Positions 8,248-17,297 of a DNA stretch of 64,000 nucleotides are shown here, in pieces. The stretch is from NCBI RefSeq assembly GCF_014201805.1, contig NZ_JACHFK010000002.1, positions 1-64,000 on the forward strand, in the 5' to 3' direction. Each line of letters starts with the position of its first letter. Positions within the stretch are counted from its first letter, which is position 1. The position numbers and the translations under genes are program-made. The notes below the pieces were generated by a model. The model was not told the origin of the DNA. It worked only from the letters and a program-made list of their open reading frames with translations, and made no database searches. Origin of the DNA: Deinococcus metalli. GTDB taxonomy: Bacteria > Deinococcota > Deinococci > Deinococcales > Deinococcaceae.

Positions 8248-9596
8248 GCGCCCGCACGGAGTTCGGTATGACCCGCACGGGCAGCGCCCGCATCGCCGCG
8301 CTGCCGGACCGACTGCGCGAGGTCGACCTGACGCTTGCCACGGACCGCGCCCGCGTGGGAGACGTCGAGGAACTCGCGGCGTACCTGGAAGCCGACGGCC
8401 TGGGCGACGAGGTGCTGCGCGCCCGCTACGGCACGGCTGGCCTGTTCGACGCCGCCGAGCGGCTGTACGTGCAGCGCGGCACGGGGCAGGCGCTGGGACG
8501 CCGCCGCCACGCGCAGATGCCGGCGTTCCCGTGGGCGCGGGCGGCGCGCGGCCCGCTGTACCTGCTGCCCGGCCTGAGCGGTCTGCTCGCCGCGCGGGTC
8601 CTGGGGCCGGCCGCCACCGACGCCTTCGTGGGCGCCGCCATGTTCGGCTGGGGCTGGACCACCACCATCGGCAGCCTGCGCTACGCCGAGCCGTTCGGGG
8701 TGCCCGGCCACGCCATGCGCGCGTTGCTGGTCCTGGGCGCCGGGGCCGGCACGCTGGGCGGCGCCCTGTGCGCGGGCCTGAGCGGGGGCACGCCGGACCT
8801 GCGCAGCGCCGCGCTGGGCGCCCTGGTGGGCGGCACGGTCGCGCTGTCGTCGGGCGCGGCGGGCGTGCTGCTGTCGCTGCACCGCACCGGTCCCTACGCC
8901 CTGGCCTTCGCCATTCCGCTGCTCGCGGCGGTCGCGGTGACCGCGGCGCCGACCGCCGAGGCGGCGCTGGCCACGCTGGGCCTGCTGGCGCTGATGCCGC
9001 TGCTCTCGGCGCTGCACGCCACCCGTCCCGCCGGGCAGCTCCGGCCGAGCTGGGCGACGCTGCGGCCCCACCTGGCGCACGCGCCGCAGGGCTGGATGCT
9101 CGCGCTGACCTTCGCGCTGCTCACGCAGCGGCTGGGCGCGTGGACGCTGCTGCCCCTGGTGCTCGCCACCGGCCTGCTGGAGGGCACGGTGTGGCACGTG
9201 CAGGAGCGCTTGCAGCGCGCCGCGCGGCTCAGCGCCGACCTGCGCGAGCTGCGCCGGACCGGGCTGCCCACCGTGCTGCTCGGCGCCGCCGCCTTCGCGC
9301 TGGTGCCGGCCGCGTGGGCGTACATCGTGCCGCGGCTGCCGATCGCGGTGCCGGCCCTGCCGGACGCGTGGGCCTTCGTGGGCCTGTACGGCGCGGCCCT
9401 GATGCTCAGCGCGTGGCTGGCCAACCACGGGCGGCTCGTCGTCCTCACGCTCACGTGGGCGTGCGGCGCGGCCCTGATGCTCACTCCTGTGTTCTCTTCT
9501 TCCCTCCCGGCGCTCTGCACCGCGATGACCCTGCTGTGCGCCGCGCTGTCCGCCTTCGCCCTGCACGCTTCCCTCGATCCAAGGAGCTACCGATGA
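8244..9596 (+). CDS. Polytopic membrane protein in the PelG position
   Basis: A 450-aa protein whose GTG start overlaps the pelF stop (GTGA). Residues 1-95 are soluble and charged. The rest is hydrophobic, with about 11-12 predicted membrane segments separated by short loops and one larger cytoplasmic loop (ERLQRAARLSADLRELRRTG). Length and position match PelG (about 456 aa, 12 TM, the flippase-like partner of PelF), but I do not see PelG's N-terminal sequence pattern. I therefore call it a positional analogue. The likely role is moving or anchoring the nascent polymer at the inner membrane, as inferred from tight coupling to pelF. The alternative is an unrelated membrane organiser. Confidence 0.7.
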   Translation: MSARTEFGMTRTGSARIAALPDRLREVDLTLATDRARVGDVEELAAYLEADGLGDEVLRARYGTAGLFDAAERLYVQRGTGQALGRRRHAQMPAFPWARAARGPLYLLPGLSGLLAARVLGPAATDAFVGAAMFGWGWTTTIGSLRYAEPFGVPGHAMRALLVLGAGAGTLGGALCAGLSGGTPDLRSAALGALVGGTVALSSGAAGVLLSLHRTGPYALAFAIPLLAAVAVTAAPTAEAALATLGLLALMPLLSALHATRPAGQLRPSWATLRPHLAHAPQGWMLALTFALLTQRLGAWTLLPLVLATGLLEGTVWHVQERLQRAARLSADLRELRRTGLPTVLLGAAAFALVPAAWAYIVPRLPIAVPALPDAWAFVGLYGAALMLSAWLANHGRLVVLTLTWACGAALMLTPVFSSSLPALCTAMTLLCAALSAFALHASLDPRSYR

Positions 9597-10627
9597 CCCA
9601 GACCCTGCTGCCCACCGCGTCCCGCGCTTCGTCCTCCCGCCCGCTGGTGGCCGTCACCGGCGCCGACGGCTTCATCGGCTCGCATCTGACCGAAGAACTC
9701 GTGCACGCCGGCTACCGCGTGCGGGCCATGGCCATCTACAACTCGCAGGGCTCGTACGGCTGGCTCGACCGGGTCGGCCCCGAGGTGATGCAGCACGTGG
9801 ACGTGCAGCTCGGCGACGTCCGCGACGCCGGCAGCGTCCGGGCGCTGATGCAGGGCGCCCAGACGGTGTACCACCTCGCCGCCCTGATCGCCATTCCGTA
9901 CTCGTACGTGGCGCCGCGCTCCTACGTCGAGACGAACATCACCGGCACCCTGAACGTCCTGGAGGCCGCACGCGACCTCGGCACCGGCCGCGTCGTGCAC
10001 ACCAGCACCTCCGAGGTGTACGGGACCGCCCGCAGCGTGCCCATCCACGAATCGCACCCCCTGCAGGGCCAGTCGCCGTACTCCGCCACCAAGATCGGCG
10101 CGGACAAGCTCGCGGAGAGCTACCACCTGAGCTTCGGTCTGCCGGTCGTGACCCTGCGTCCCTTCAACACCTACGGCCCCCGGCAGTCGGCGCGCGCCGT
10201 CATCCCCACCATCATCAGCCAGGTGGCGGCCGGGCAGCGCGAGATCCGCCTGGGCGACCTGCGTCCCACCCGCGACTTCAACTACGTGGGCGACACCGCC
10301 CGCGCCTTCCGCGCGGTGGGCGAGGCGGGGTCCGAGGTGCTGGGCCGCACCCTCAACGCCGGCTCCGGCCGCGAGATCACGGTGGGCGACACCGTGAAGC
10401 TCATCGGGCAGGTCATGGGCGCCGATCTCGAGGTCTCGCAGGAGGACATCCGCCTGCGCCCCGAGGGCAGCGAGGTCATGCGGCTGCTGGCCGACCACAC
10501 CGAACTGCGCACCCTGACCGGCTGGGCGCCGCAGGTCTCCCTGGAAGAGGGCCTGCGCCGCACCGCCGAGTGGTTCACCGATCCCGCCAACCTGGCCCGC
10601 TACCGGGTCGGGGAGTACACCGTCTAA
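9593..10627 (+). CDS. LegB-like NAD-dependent sugar-nucleotide 4,6-dehydratase/epimerase
   Basis: A 344-aa extended SDR. It has the Rossmann motif TGADGFIGSHL (about residues 20-30), the active-site YSATK (Tyr about 162, Lys 166) and family landmarks YNSQGSYGWLD, HLAALIAIPYSYVAP, HTSTSEVYGTA and RPFNTYGPRQSARAVIP. These match the LegB/ArnA-like group, which includes UDP-GlcNAc 4,6-dehydratase. The probable role is making an NDP-4-keto-6-deoxy (amino) sugar or its epimer for the polymer. The start overlaps the upstream stop (ATGA) and follows AAGGAG. Together with the two next genes it forms a sugar-nucleotide supply block. The exact substrate is not fixed by sequence. Confidence 0.88.
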   Translation: MTQTLLPTASRASSSRPLVAVTGADGFIGSHLTEELVHAGYRVRAMAIYNSQGSYGWLDRVGPEVMQHVDVQLGDVRDAGSVRALMQGAQTVYHLAALIAIPYSYVAPRSYVETNITGTLNVLEAARDLGTGRVVHTSTSEVYGTARSVPIHESHPLQGQSPYSATKIGADKLAESYHLSFGLPVVTLRPFNTYGPRQSARAVIPTIISQVAAGQREIRLGDLRPTRDFNYVGDTARAFRAVGEAGSEVLGRTLNAGSGREITVGDTVKLIGQVMGADLEVSQEDIRLRPEGSEVMRLLADHTELRTLTGWAPQVSLEEGLRRTAEWFTDPANLARYRVGEYTV

Positions 10628-10699
10628 GTCCTGCGCGTCTTCCCTGAGTCCACCCGTTCAATCTCGGCGCGCCCACCGCTCGTGGGTTCAGGAGTTCCC

Positions 10700-11437
10700 A
10701 TGCACGCCGTCATTCTCGCCGGAGGAAAAGGCACCCGCCTGCGTCCCTACACCACCTGCGTTCCCAAGCCCCTCGTGCCCATCGGCGACACCTACTCGAT
10801 CCTGGAGATCGTGCTGTACCAGCTGCGCTCGCGCGGCTTCACCAGCATCACGCTGGCGATCGGGCACATGGGTCACCTGATCCGCGCCTTCGTCGGTGAC
10901 GGCAGCCGCTACGACCTGCGCGTGGACTACACCGACGAGCTGATGCCCCTGGGCACCATCGGCCCGGTGCTGAACCTGCTCGACCGGCTGCCCGAGCACT
11001 TCCTGATCATGAACGGCGATGTCCTGACCAACCTGGATTACGGCGCGTTCCTGACCCGCCACGTGCGCGGGAGCGCGCCCGTCACGGTCGCTACGTACCG
11101 CCGCGAGATCCGCAGCGAGTTCGGCGTGCTGGACGTGGATGACGCCGGGCAGAGCATCGTCGCCTTCCGCGAGAAGCCCTCGGTGCCCTTCCACGTCAGC
11201 ATGGGCGTGTACGCCATGACCCGCGAGACCCTGCGCCGCTACACGCCCGGCCAGGTGCTGGGCTTCGACACCCTGATGCTCGACCTGCTGGCGAGCGGCG
11301 AGCGCCCCGGCAGTGACCTGTTCGGCGGGTACTGGCTGGACATCGGCCGCCCCGAGGACTACGACACCGCGAACGAGCAGTGGAACGACATGGCGCCGGT
11401 CCTGCTCCCGCACATGTACCAGAGCGCGGCGGACTGA
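10700..11437 (+). CDS. Sugar-1-phosphate nucleotidyltransferase
   Basis: A 245-aa nucleotidyltransferase with the signature LAGGKGTRLRPYT at residues 6-18, KPLVP (about 24-28), LIMNGDVLTN (metal-binding Asp about 107) and GYWLDIGRPEDY near the end. It is a minimal catalytic domain without the C-terminal left-handed helix of bifunctional enzymes. It activates a sugar-1-phosphate with NTP to give an NDP-sugar; the nucleotide preference (GTP, UTP or CTP) cannot be told. The ATG at 10700 follows GGAG with 5-bp spacing. A 72-bp gap separates it from the LegB-like gene and the next gene follows after 6 bp, so it belongs to the operon. Confidence 0.88.
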   Translation: MHAVILAGGKGTRLRPYTTCVPKPLVPIGDTYSILEIVLYQLRSRGFTSITLAIGHMGHLIRAFVGDGSRYDLRVDYTDELMPLGTIGPVLNLLDRLPEHFLIMNGDVLTNLDYGAFLTRHVRGSAPVTVATYRREIRSEFGVLDVDDAGQSIVAFREKPSVPFHVSMGVYAMTRETLRRYTPGQVLGFDTLMLDLLASGERPGSDLFGGYWLDIGRPEDYDTANEQWNDMAPVLLPHMYQSAAD

Positions 11438-11443
11438 TTCCCG

Positions 11444-12334
11444 ATGACGGCCGGCGCCCCCCACGACTCCCCGGTGCTGCTGCTCGGCGCGGCCGGCTTC
11501 CTCGGCCAGCACGTGGCCGCCACGCTGCGCGCCGCCGGCCGGTCCGTGCGTGAGGTGCGTGGCGTGGACCTCGCCGGTCTGGACGACCGCGCGTGGGATG
11601 ACCTGATGGCGGGTACCGCAGGCGTGGTGAACGCCGCCGGCCGCACCGCCGGCACGCTGAGTGACCTCACCCGCGCCAACGTGCTGCTGCTGGCCGGCGC
11701 GCTCGACGCGGCCGCCCACGCTGGCGTGCCGCTGGTCCACCTCGCCTCTGCGGCCGAGTACGGCCGGACGCCCGACGGCCACGCTGCCCGCGAGGACGGC
11801 CTGGCCACCCCGCTCTCGGCGTACGGCGCGAGCAAGCTGGCCGGCACGCTGCTGCTCCAGCAGGCGGTGCACGGCGGCCACGTGCGGGCGTGTGCGCTGC
11901 GCGTCACCAACCCGCTCGGGCACGGTATGGGCGCCGGCACCCTGCCCGGCCGCGCCGCGCAGCAGGTCCTGGCGGCCGGGACCGCGCCCCTGCGCTTCGG
12001 GCCGCTCGGCGCGCAGCGGGACTTCGTGGATGCCCGCGACGTCGCCCGCGCCGCCGTGCACGTCCTCGATCTGCTCGGCGCCGGTCACACCGTCCCGGAC
12101 GTGATCAACGTCGGCAGCGGCGAGGCCCGCCCCGTCCGCGATGTGGTGCACGGCCTCGCCGCGCTGGCCGGCCACCGTGGACCGCTGCTGGAGGACGCGC
12201 CGGGCAGTCCGCGCAGCGGTGACGTGCCCTACCAGCGCGCGGACCTCACCCGGCTCCACGCCACGGGCTTCACGGCCCAGCACACCTTTGACAGCAGCGT
12301 CATGGCCCTGCTCGGCCCTGTGCCCGCCCACTAA
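11444..12334 (+). CDS. NAD-dependent sugar epimerase/reductase (extended SDR)
   Basis: A 296-aa SDR with GAAGFLGQH (glycine-rich NAD(P) motif, residues about 13-21), HLASAAEYG and the catalytic YGASK (Tyr about 127, Lys 131). It is short for the family and resembles the RmlD/GalE-like reductase or epimerase proteins that finish 6-deoxy sugar-nucleotide pathways. With the LegB-like dehydratase and nucleotidyltransferase upstream it could convert a 4-keto intermediate to its final sugar nucleotide. The ATG at 11444 lies 6 bp after the previous stop. Which reaction (4-reduction or epimerisation) it performs is not decided by sequence. Confidence 0.82.
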   Translation: MTAGAPHDSPVLLLGAAGFLGQHVAATLRAAGRSVREVRGVDLAGLDDRAWDDLMAGTAGVVNAAGRTAGTLSDLTRANVLLLAGALDAAAHAGVPLVHLASAAEYGRTPDGHAAREDGLATPLSAYGASKLAGTLLLQQAVHGGHVRACALRVTNPLGHGMGAGTLPGRAAQQVLAAGTAPLRFGPLGAQRDFVDARDVARAAVHVLDLLGAGHTVPDVINVGSGEARPVRDVVHGLAALAGHRGPLLEDAPGSPRSGDVPYQRADLTRLHATGFTAQHTFDSSVMALLGPVPAH

Positions 12335-12365
12335 TCCTCATTCCATGCCCTCAAGGAGCTTGTCG

Positions 12366-14552
12366 ATGTCCCAGTCCCCTGCCCGCCTGCTCGGCGTCCT
12401 GACCCTCAGCCTGATCCTCGCGTCGTGCGGCACCAGCACGCCGACCCCGGCGGCCACCGCTGGTGGGCCCAGCGCCCAGACCCCCGTTTCCCAGGGACCC
12501 GACGCGCCCGACACCGTGAACCTCGACGTCGGTCACGGGCACGGCGAGCGCTCGCTGCCCGGCATGGAGATCGACCCCTCGACCTTCCCGACAAACGCCC
12601 GCCTGGGCACGCCCGTCATCCGTCCCAGCACGCGCCTGGGCGCGCAGGCCCTGCCCGCCAACATCCAGCCGAGCATGACCGCCCTGAAGGTCCTGGTGCT
12701 CAGCTCCGGCCCCACCGACTTCGGCCTGGCAACCGCCAAGGCCATGCTCCAGGAGTCCGGCGTGCCCTTCGACGTTCTGGACGCCACGGTGGACACGCTC
12801 GACATGAACCGGCTGATCGACAGCGCCGGCGTGGGCCGCTACCAGGGCGTCATCCTGACCAGCAGCGCCCTGATCTACGCCGACGGCACCGGCCTGTACC
12901 CCAGCGCCCTGGACGCCGGTGAGTGGGCCACCCTGTTCGAGTACGAGCGCACCTTCGGCGCGCGCCAGCTTGCGCTGTACGGCTCGCCCGGCACCACGCC
13001 CGAGGACTATGGCCTGCGCGCGGCGGGCGGGGAGACCAGCACGACCAGCATGACCCTGAGCACCGCCGGCCGCGCCGTGTTCGGCGACCTGACGGCCACC
13101 GCCGTGCCCGTGAACTACGCCTACACGTACCCGGCCACCGTGACGCCCGTGGACGGCGTGACCACCCAGGTGCTCGCCACGGACCCGGCCGGCCGGGTAC
13201 TGGCCGCGACCAGCACCAGCGCAGACGGCCGTGAGCGCCTGATCCTGACCAGCGCCCAGAACCCCTACCTGCTGCACTCGCAGCTGCTGTCCTACGGCCT
13301 GACCCAGTGGCTCACGCGCGGCGTGCACCTGGGCGAGCACCGCCGCTTCCTGCAGGTGGACGTGGACGACCTGTTCCTCAGTGGCGACCGGATCGACCCG
13401 AACACCCTGGCCCTGCGCGCGCAACCCTACCGCCTGTCCGGCAACGACCTGCTGAACATCTACTCGCAGATGAAGAACGTGCAGGCCGCCTACCCGGTCG
13501 CCAAGTCCTTCCGCTACGCCATGATGTTCAACGGCGGCGGCGCCAACACCTCGGTCCTGCCGCTGTGCGTGAACTGGACCTTCCTGACGTCCGACATGCT
13601 CAGCAGCGCCGCGAAGTGCCTGGCCGGCCAGTTCGACTGGGTGAACCATACCCGCGACCACCTGCGCATGGACGTCATGGACCTGCCCACCGCCACCACC
13701 CAGATCGCGGACAACTTCACCATCGGCGCCCGCATGGGCCTGTCCATGAGCCGCAACGCCATGGTCACCGGCGAGCACAGCGGCCTGGGCAACATGGACC
13801 CCAAGGACGACGGCACCTACAACGACTCGGACGTGAACCTGCCCAAGCAGGACTTGGGCCTGGGCCGCAGCAACCCGAACATGCTCAGCGCCGCCGTGAG
13901 CGCGGGCGTGCGTTACATCGCCAGCGACCACAGCGTGGCCAGCCACTGGGACGCGAGCTGCATCACCTGCGGCGTGCCGCACCCCCTGAACAGCGGCGTG
14001 TTCCTGGTGCCGCGCTACCCCAACGCCATGGCGTACTACGTCACGGACCCCACCGAGGAAACCGCGTACTACAACAGCATGTATGCGCCGGGCGGCAAGT
14101 TCCCCTACTACGACCACAGGCTGACCTACGCGGAGATCCTCGACAAGGACAGCGATTTCACCCTCAACCACATCCTCGACGGCGGCGCGTTCCCGCACTA
14201 CATGCACCAGACCAACCTGCGCCAGTACGCCGCCGGCAAGAGCCTCGCCACCGACTGGGTGCGCGCCTCGCTGGACAAGTACGGCCGCTACTCCACCCTG
14301 CCGCTGACCACCCTGGCGTGGTCGAACCTCGGCCCGTACCTGGAGCGCCACACCCGGGAGGAGAAGGCCAAGGCGGCCGGCACCCTGAGCGGCGTGTGGA
14401 ACCGCGCCACCAACCAGGTGACCGTGACCAGCACCGCCGGCAGCGTGCCCGTGACGGTGACCGGCGACACCGCCGGCGCCCTGTACGGCACCTACCGCAG
14501 CCGCTCCATCGACGTGAACGGCAGCGTGACCGTCACCGTCGCTCCCCGCTGA
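12366..14552 (+). CDS. Agd3/CE18-like exopolysaccharide deacetylase lipoprotein
   Basis: A 728-aa exported lipoprotein. It has a signal peptide with lipobox LILASC (Cys about residue 20), then a Thr/Pro/Ala-rich linker. An N-terminal beta-rich region (about 90-310) would match the carbohydrate-binding part of Agd3. A deacetylase domain begins at the Asp cluster VDVDDLF (Asp332, Asp334, Asp335), with a His pair in NHTRDH (His428, His432) giving the Asp-His-His metal site of this superfamily. Agd3 is the fungal deacetylase of galactosaminogalactan. The ATG at 12366 follows AAGGAG. It sits between PelF-type synthesis genes and two GH114 genes, taking the place of PelA's deacetylase domain. Assignment is by motif and context. 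Confidence 0.72.
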   Translation: MSQSPARLLGVLTLSLILASCGTSTPTPAATAGGPSAQTPVSQGPDAPDTVNLDVGHGHGERSLPGMEIDPSTFPTNARLGTPVIRPSTRLGAQALPANIQPSMTALKVLVLSSGPTDFGLATAKAMLQESGVPFDVLDATVDTLDMNRLIDSAGVGRYQGVILTSSALIYADGTGLYPSALDAGEWATLFEYERTFGARQLALYGSPGTTPEDYGLRAAGGETSTTSMTLSTAGRAVFGDLTATAVPVNYAYTYPATVTPVDGVTTQVLATDPAGRVLAATSTSADGRERLILTSAQNPYLLHSQLLSYGLTQWLTRGVHLGEHRRFLQVDVDDLFLSGDRIDPNTLALRAQPYRLSGNDLLNIYSQMKNVQAAYPVAKSFRYAMMFNGGGANTSVLPLCVNWTFLTSDMLSSAAKCLAGQFDWVNHTRDHLRMDVMDLPTATTQIADNFTIGARMGLSMSRNAMVTGEHSGLGNMDPKDDGTYNDSDVNLPKQDLGLGRSNPNMLSAAVSAGVRYIASDHSVASHWDASCITCGVPHPLNSGVFLVPRYPNAMAYYVTDPTEETAYYNSMYAPGGKFPYYDHRLTYAEILDKDSDFTLNHILDGGAFPHYMHQTNLRQYAAGKSLATDWVRASLDKYGRYSTLPLTTLAWSNLGPYLERHTREEKAKAAGTLSGVWNRATNQVTVTSTAGSVPVTVTGDTAGALYGTYRSRSIDVNGSVTVTVAPR

Positions 14553-14560
14553 CCACGCCC

Positions 14561-15286
14561 GTGACCGGGACGGCCCTGCACCGCGCGGGCCTCTCGGTGT
14601 ACTACGGCCCGCCGTGCCCGGACGCCCTCAGCGTCCTGGCGCGGCAGGCCACCGTCGTGGTGCAGAGCGGCCTGTACACCCCGGCCCAGCTCGCGCGGCT
14701 GCGGCGCACCACCCACGTGCTCGGGTACCTCAGCCTGGGGGAGGACCACCCGCTGGGCACGTGGGCGTGCGTGCCGGGCAGCGCGCCGTACCACACCGGC
14801 GTCAACCCGGCGTGGGGCAGCGTGCGGGTGGACGCGCGGCACCCGGCGTGGCGGGCCACCGTGCTCGGCCGGGCCGCGCTGGCGCTCGCGCACACCGACG
14901 GCGTGCTGCTCGACACGCTCGACAGCGCGGACCCGGACGCGACCCTCGGGCTGGCGCGCGCGCTGCGGGAGCGCTGGCCGCACGTCACGCTGTACGCCAA
15001 CCGGGGCTTTCCGCTGCTGCCGGACCTCGCGCCGCTGATCGACGGGGTGCTGATCGAGGCCTTCAGCACCACGCACGCGCCCGCGCCGGCCCTGCACGAC
15101 CCGGACGGCCTCGCGTACACCGCCCACTGGCTGCGCGAGGTCCGGGCGCTGGGCCTGGACGTGCACGCCCTCGACTACGCCGACACGCCCGCGCTGGCCG
15201 CGCAGGCCCGCGCGCGCGCCGATACTGAGGGCGTGGCCACCTTCGTCACCACCCGCGCCCTCGACCTCCCCGGAGGCCATCCATGA
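14561..15286 (+). CDS. GH114-like endo-alpha-1,4-polygalactosaminidase (no signal peptide)
   Basis: A 241-aa TIM-barrel protein of the GH114/TM1410 type. The diagnostic stretches are LSVYYG near the start, GYLSLGED (Glu61), DGVLLDTLDSAD (Asp118, Asp121), LYANRGF and GVLIEAFSTTH. GH114 enzymes cut alpha-1,4-linked galactosamine polymers. The GTG at 14561 begins 8 bp after the deacetylase stop; no Sec signal is visible, so either it works inside the cell or the true start lies elsewhere. Its end overlaps the next GH114 gene by ATGA. Pairing with a second, exported GH114 suggests one trims inside and the other outside. Confidence 0.8.
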   Translation: MTGTALHRAGLSVYYGPPCPDALSVLARQATVVVQSGLYTPAQLARLRRTTHVLGYLSLGEDHPLGTWACVPGSAPYHTGVNPAWGSVRVDARHPAWRATVLGRAALALAHTDGVLLDTLDSADPDATLGLARALRERWPHVTLYANRGFPLLPDLAPLIDGVLIEAFSTTHAPAPALHDPDGLAYTAHWLREVRALGLDVHALDYADTPALAAQARARADTEGVATFVTTRALDLPGGHP

Positions 15287-16215
15287 AGACCATCCGTCCC
15301 TGTCTGCTGGCCCTGCTGCTCGTCGCGTGCTCGTCGGCGGGCAGCGCCGGCACCGGTACCGGCACGACCACGCCCTTCACGCCTCGGCCCGACGCTGCCA
15401 CTCGCCCCCAGCGGCTCGCGGCGGCGCGCACGTGGGGCTATCAGCTCACCGGGTACGGCGCCGCTGGCCTGAAGGGAGTGCAGGCCTCGCCCTTCGATCT
15501 GGTGGTGGTGGACGCCGGCGACGACGACGGCACGCCGTGGACGCCTGAGGCGGTCGGGGCCGCGGCCACCCGGCCTGGCGGCGCGGGGCGCGTGATGATC
15601 GGGTACCTCAGCATCGGCGCGGCCGAGGACTACCGCCCGTACTGGCAGGCCGCGTGGTCGGCCAGCCCGCCCCCGTGGCTGCTCCAGGAGGACCCGGCGT
15701 GGCCCGGCAGTTTCAACGTCGCGTATTGGAACGCCGAGTGGCAGGCCATGATGCTGCGGCAGCTCGACAAGGTGATCGAGTCCGGCTTCGACGGCGTGTA
15801 CCTCGACCTGGTGGACGCCTACGAACTCGATCCGCAGCGGCCCAGCGCCCGCGCGGAGATGGTGCAGTGGGTGTGCCGGATCGCCGCGCACGCCCGCGCC
15901 CGCGACCCGCACTTCCTGATCATCCCGCAGAACGCCTCGGCGCTGATCCGCGACCCGGGCTACGCGCCCTGCGTGGACGCCCTGGGCAACGAGGAAACCT
16001 ACGTCTACGCCATGAACACGCCCACCGAACCGTCCCGGCAGAGCACGCTGCTCTCCGACTACGCGGTGTGGAAGTCCCTGGGCAAGCCCGTCTTCGCCAT
16101 CGACTACGCCAATACCGAGCCGCTCGTGACCCAGACCTACGCCCGCGCCCGCGCCGCCGGCCTGGTGCCCTACGTGACGGTGCGGGCCGTGGACGTCCTC
16201 ACGCCCGGCCGCTGA
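15283..16215 (+). CDS. GH114 endo-alpha-1,4-polygalactosaminidase, lipoprotein
   Basis: A 310-aa protein with a lipoprotein signal ([11 protein letters not shown], Cys about residue 16) and then a Gly/Thr-rich linker. The GH114 barrel carries [35 protein letters not shown] (Glu115), [14 protein letters not shown] (Asp175, Asp178) and IIPQNASAL. Family members hydrolyse alpha-1,4-polygalactosamine; fungal Ega3 acts on de-N-acetylated galactosaminogalactan. It overlaps the preceding gene by 4 bp and closes the operon. As an envelope-anchored hydrolase it could set chain length, release polymer or prevent build-up, as GH domains do in other biofilm operons. Confidence 0.9.
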   Translation: MKTIRPCLLALLLVACSSAGSAGTGTGTTTPFTPRPDAATRPQRLAAARTWGYQLTGYGAAGLKGVQASPFDLVVVDAGDDDGTPWTPEAVGAAATRPGGAGRVMIGYLSIGAAEDYRPYWQAAWSASPPPWLLQEDPAWPGSFNVAYWNAEWQAMMLRQLDKVIESGFDGVYLDLVDAYELDPQRPSARAEMVQWVCRIAAHARARDPHFLIIPQNASALIRDPGYAPCVDALGNEETYVYAMNTPTEPSRQSTLLSDYAVWKSLGKPVFAIDYANTEPLVTQTYARARAAGLVPYVTVRAVDVLTPGR

Positions 16216-16241
16216 GGCCACCCCCGCTATACCCTGGGGCC

Positions 16242-17282
16242 ATGCGCGCCCTGCTCTACGACGCCTTCGGTGCTCCGCCCCGCCTGGAACACGTTCCCGA
16301 CCCCGACCCCCGCCCGGACGGCGTGGTCGTCGAGGTCGGGGCCAGCGGCGTGTGCCGCAGCGACTGGCACGGCTGGATGGGCCACGACCCGGACATCGTG
16401 CTGCCGCACGTGCCCGGCCATGAACTGGCGGGCACGGTGGTCGCGGTCGGGGCACAGGTCCGCGCGTTCCGGCCCGGCGACCGGGTCACGGTGCCCTTCG
16501 TGGCCGGCTGCGGTCACTGCGAGACCTGCCGCTCCGGCGATCCGCAGGTCTGCCCCACCCAATTCCAGCCGGGCTTCACGCACTGGGGCTCGTTCGCGCC
16601 GTACGTGGCGCTCGGGTACGCCGACCACAACCTCGTGCGGCTGGACGACGCCGTGGACTTCGCCACGGCCGCCAGCCTGGGGTGCCGCTTTGCCACCGCC
16701 TTCCGCGCCGTGGCGCAGCAGGGCCGCGTGCGCGGCGGCGAGTGGGTCGCTGTGCATGGCTGCGGCGGCGTGGGCCTGTCGGCGGTGATGATCGCCTACG
16801 CCCTGGGCGCCCGGGTCGTCGCGGTGGACATCGACCCGGACAAGCTCGCGCTGGCCCGGACCCTGGGCGCGGAGGTCACCATCGACGGCCGTGCCGGCGT
16901 GGACGTGCCCGCCGCCATCCACGCGGCCACGGGCGGGGGTGCCCACGTGTCGGTGGACGCGCTGGGGCATCCGCAGACGCTCACGAACTCCGTGCTGGGC
17001 CTGCGCCGGCGCGGCCGGCACGTGCAGGTGGGCCTGCTGCTGGCCGACCACGCGCGGCCCCCGGTGCCCATGGACCGCGTGATCGGTTGGGAGCTGGAGC
17101 TGCTGGGCAGCCACGGCATGGCCGCGCACGCCTACGGCGGGCTGCTCGGCCTGATCCGCAGCGGCCGCCTCGACCCCGCCGCGCTGATCGGCCAGCGCAT
17201 CGGCCTGGACGGCGCGGCCGACGCTCTGATGACCATGAACGCGTTCGCCGGCACCGGCGTGACCGTCATCGACCGCTTCTGA
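16242..17282 (+). CDS. Zinc-dependent alcohol dehydrogenase
   Basis: A 346-aa medium-chain dehydrogenase. It has catalytic zinc ligands in [10 protein letters not shown] (Cys about residue 38) and GHELAGTVV (His-Glu about 60-61). Structural-zinc cysteines lie in [16 protein letters not shown] (about 90-105), and the NAD site is [12 protein letters not shown] (about 170-181) with Asp after VVAVDID. The ATG at 16242 begins homology directly. It follows the exopolysaccharide operon by 26 bp with no strong terminator visible, so read-through is possible, but no role in the polymer is suggested by its family. The alcohol/aldehyde substrate is unknown. Confidence 0.9.
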   Translation: MRALLYDAFGAPPRLEHVPDPDPRPDGVVVEVGASGVCRSDWHGWMGHDPDIVLPHVPGHELAGTVVAVGAQVRAFRPGDRVTVPFVAGCGHCETCRSGDPQVCPTQFQPGFTHWGSFAPYVALGYADHNLVRLDDAVDFATAASLGCRFATAFRAVAQQGRVRGGEWVAVHGCGGVGLSAVMIAYALGARVVAVDIDPDKLALARTLGAEVTIDGRAGVDVPAAIHAATGGGAHVSVDALGHPQTLTNSVLGLRRRGRHVQVGLLLADHARPPVPMDRVIGWELELLGSHGMAAHAYGGLLGLIRSGRLDPAALIGQRIGLDGAADALMTMNAFAGTGVTVIDRF

Positions 17283-17297
17283 GGCCGGCGCCGGTCG

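Noticed and set aside
8244..9596. Naming the membrane protein PelG outright
   Set aside because: Position, length and helix count agree, but the PelG sequence pattern is not visible, so only a positional analogue is claimed.
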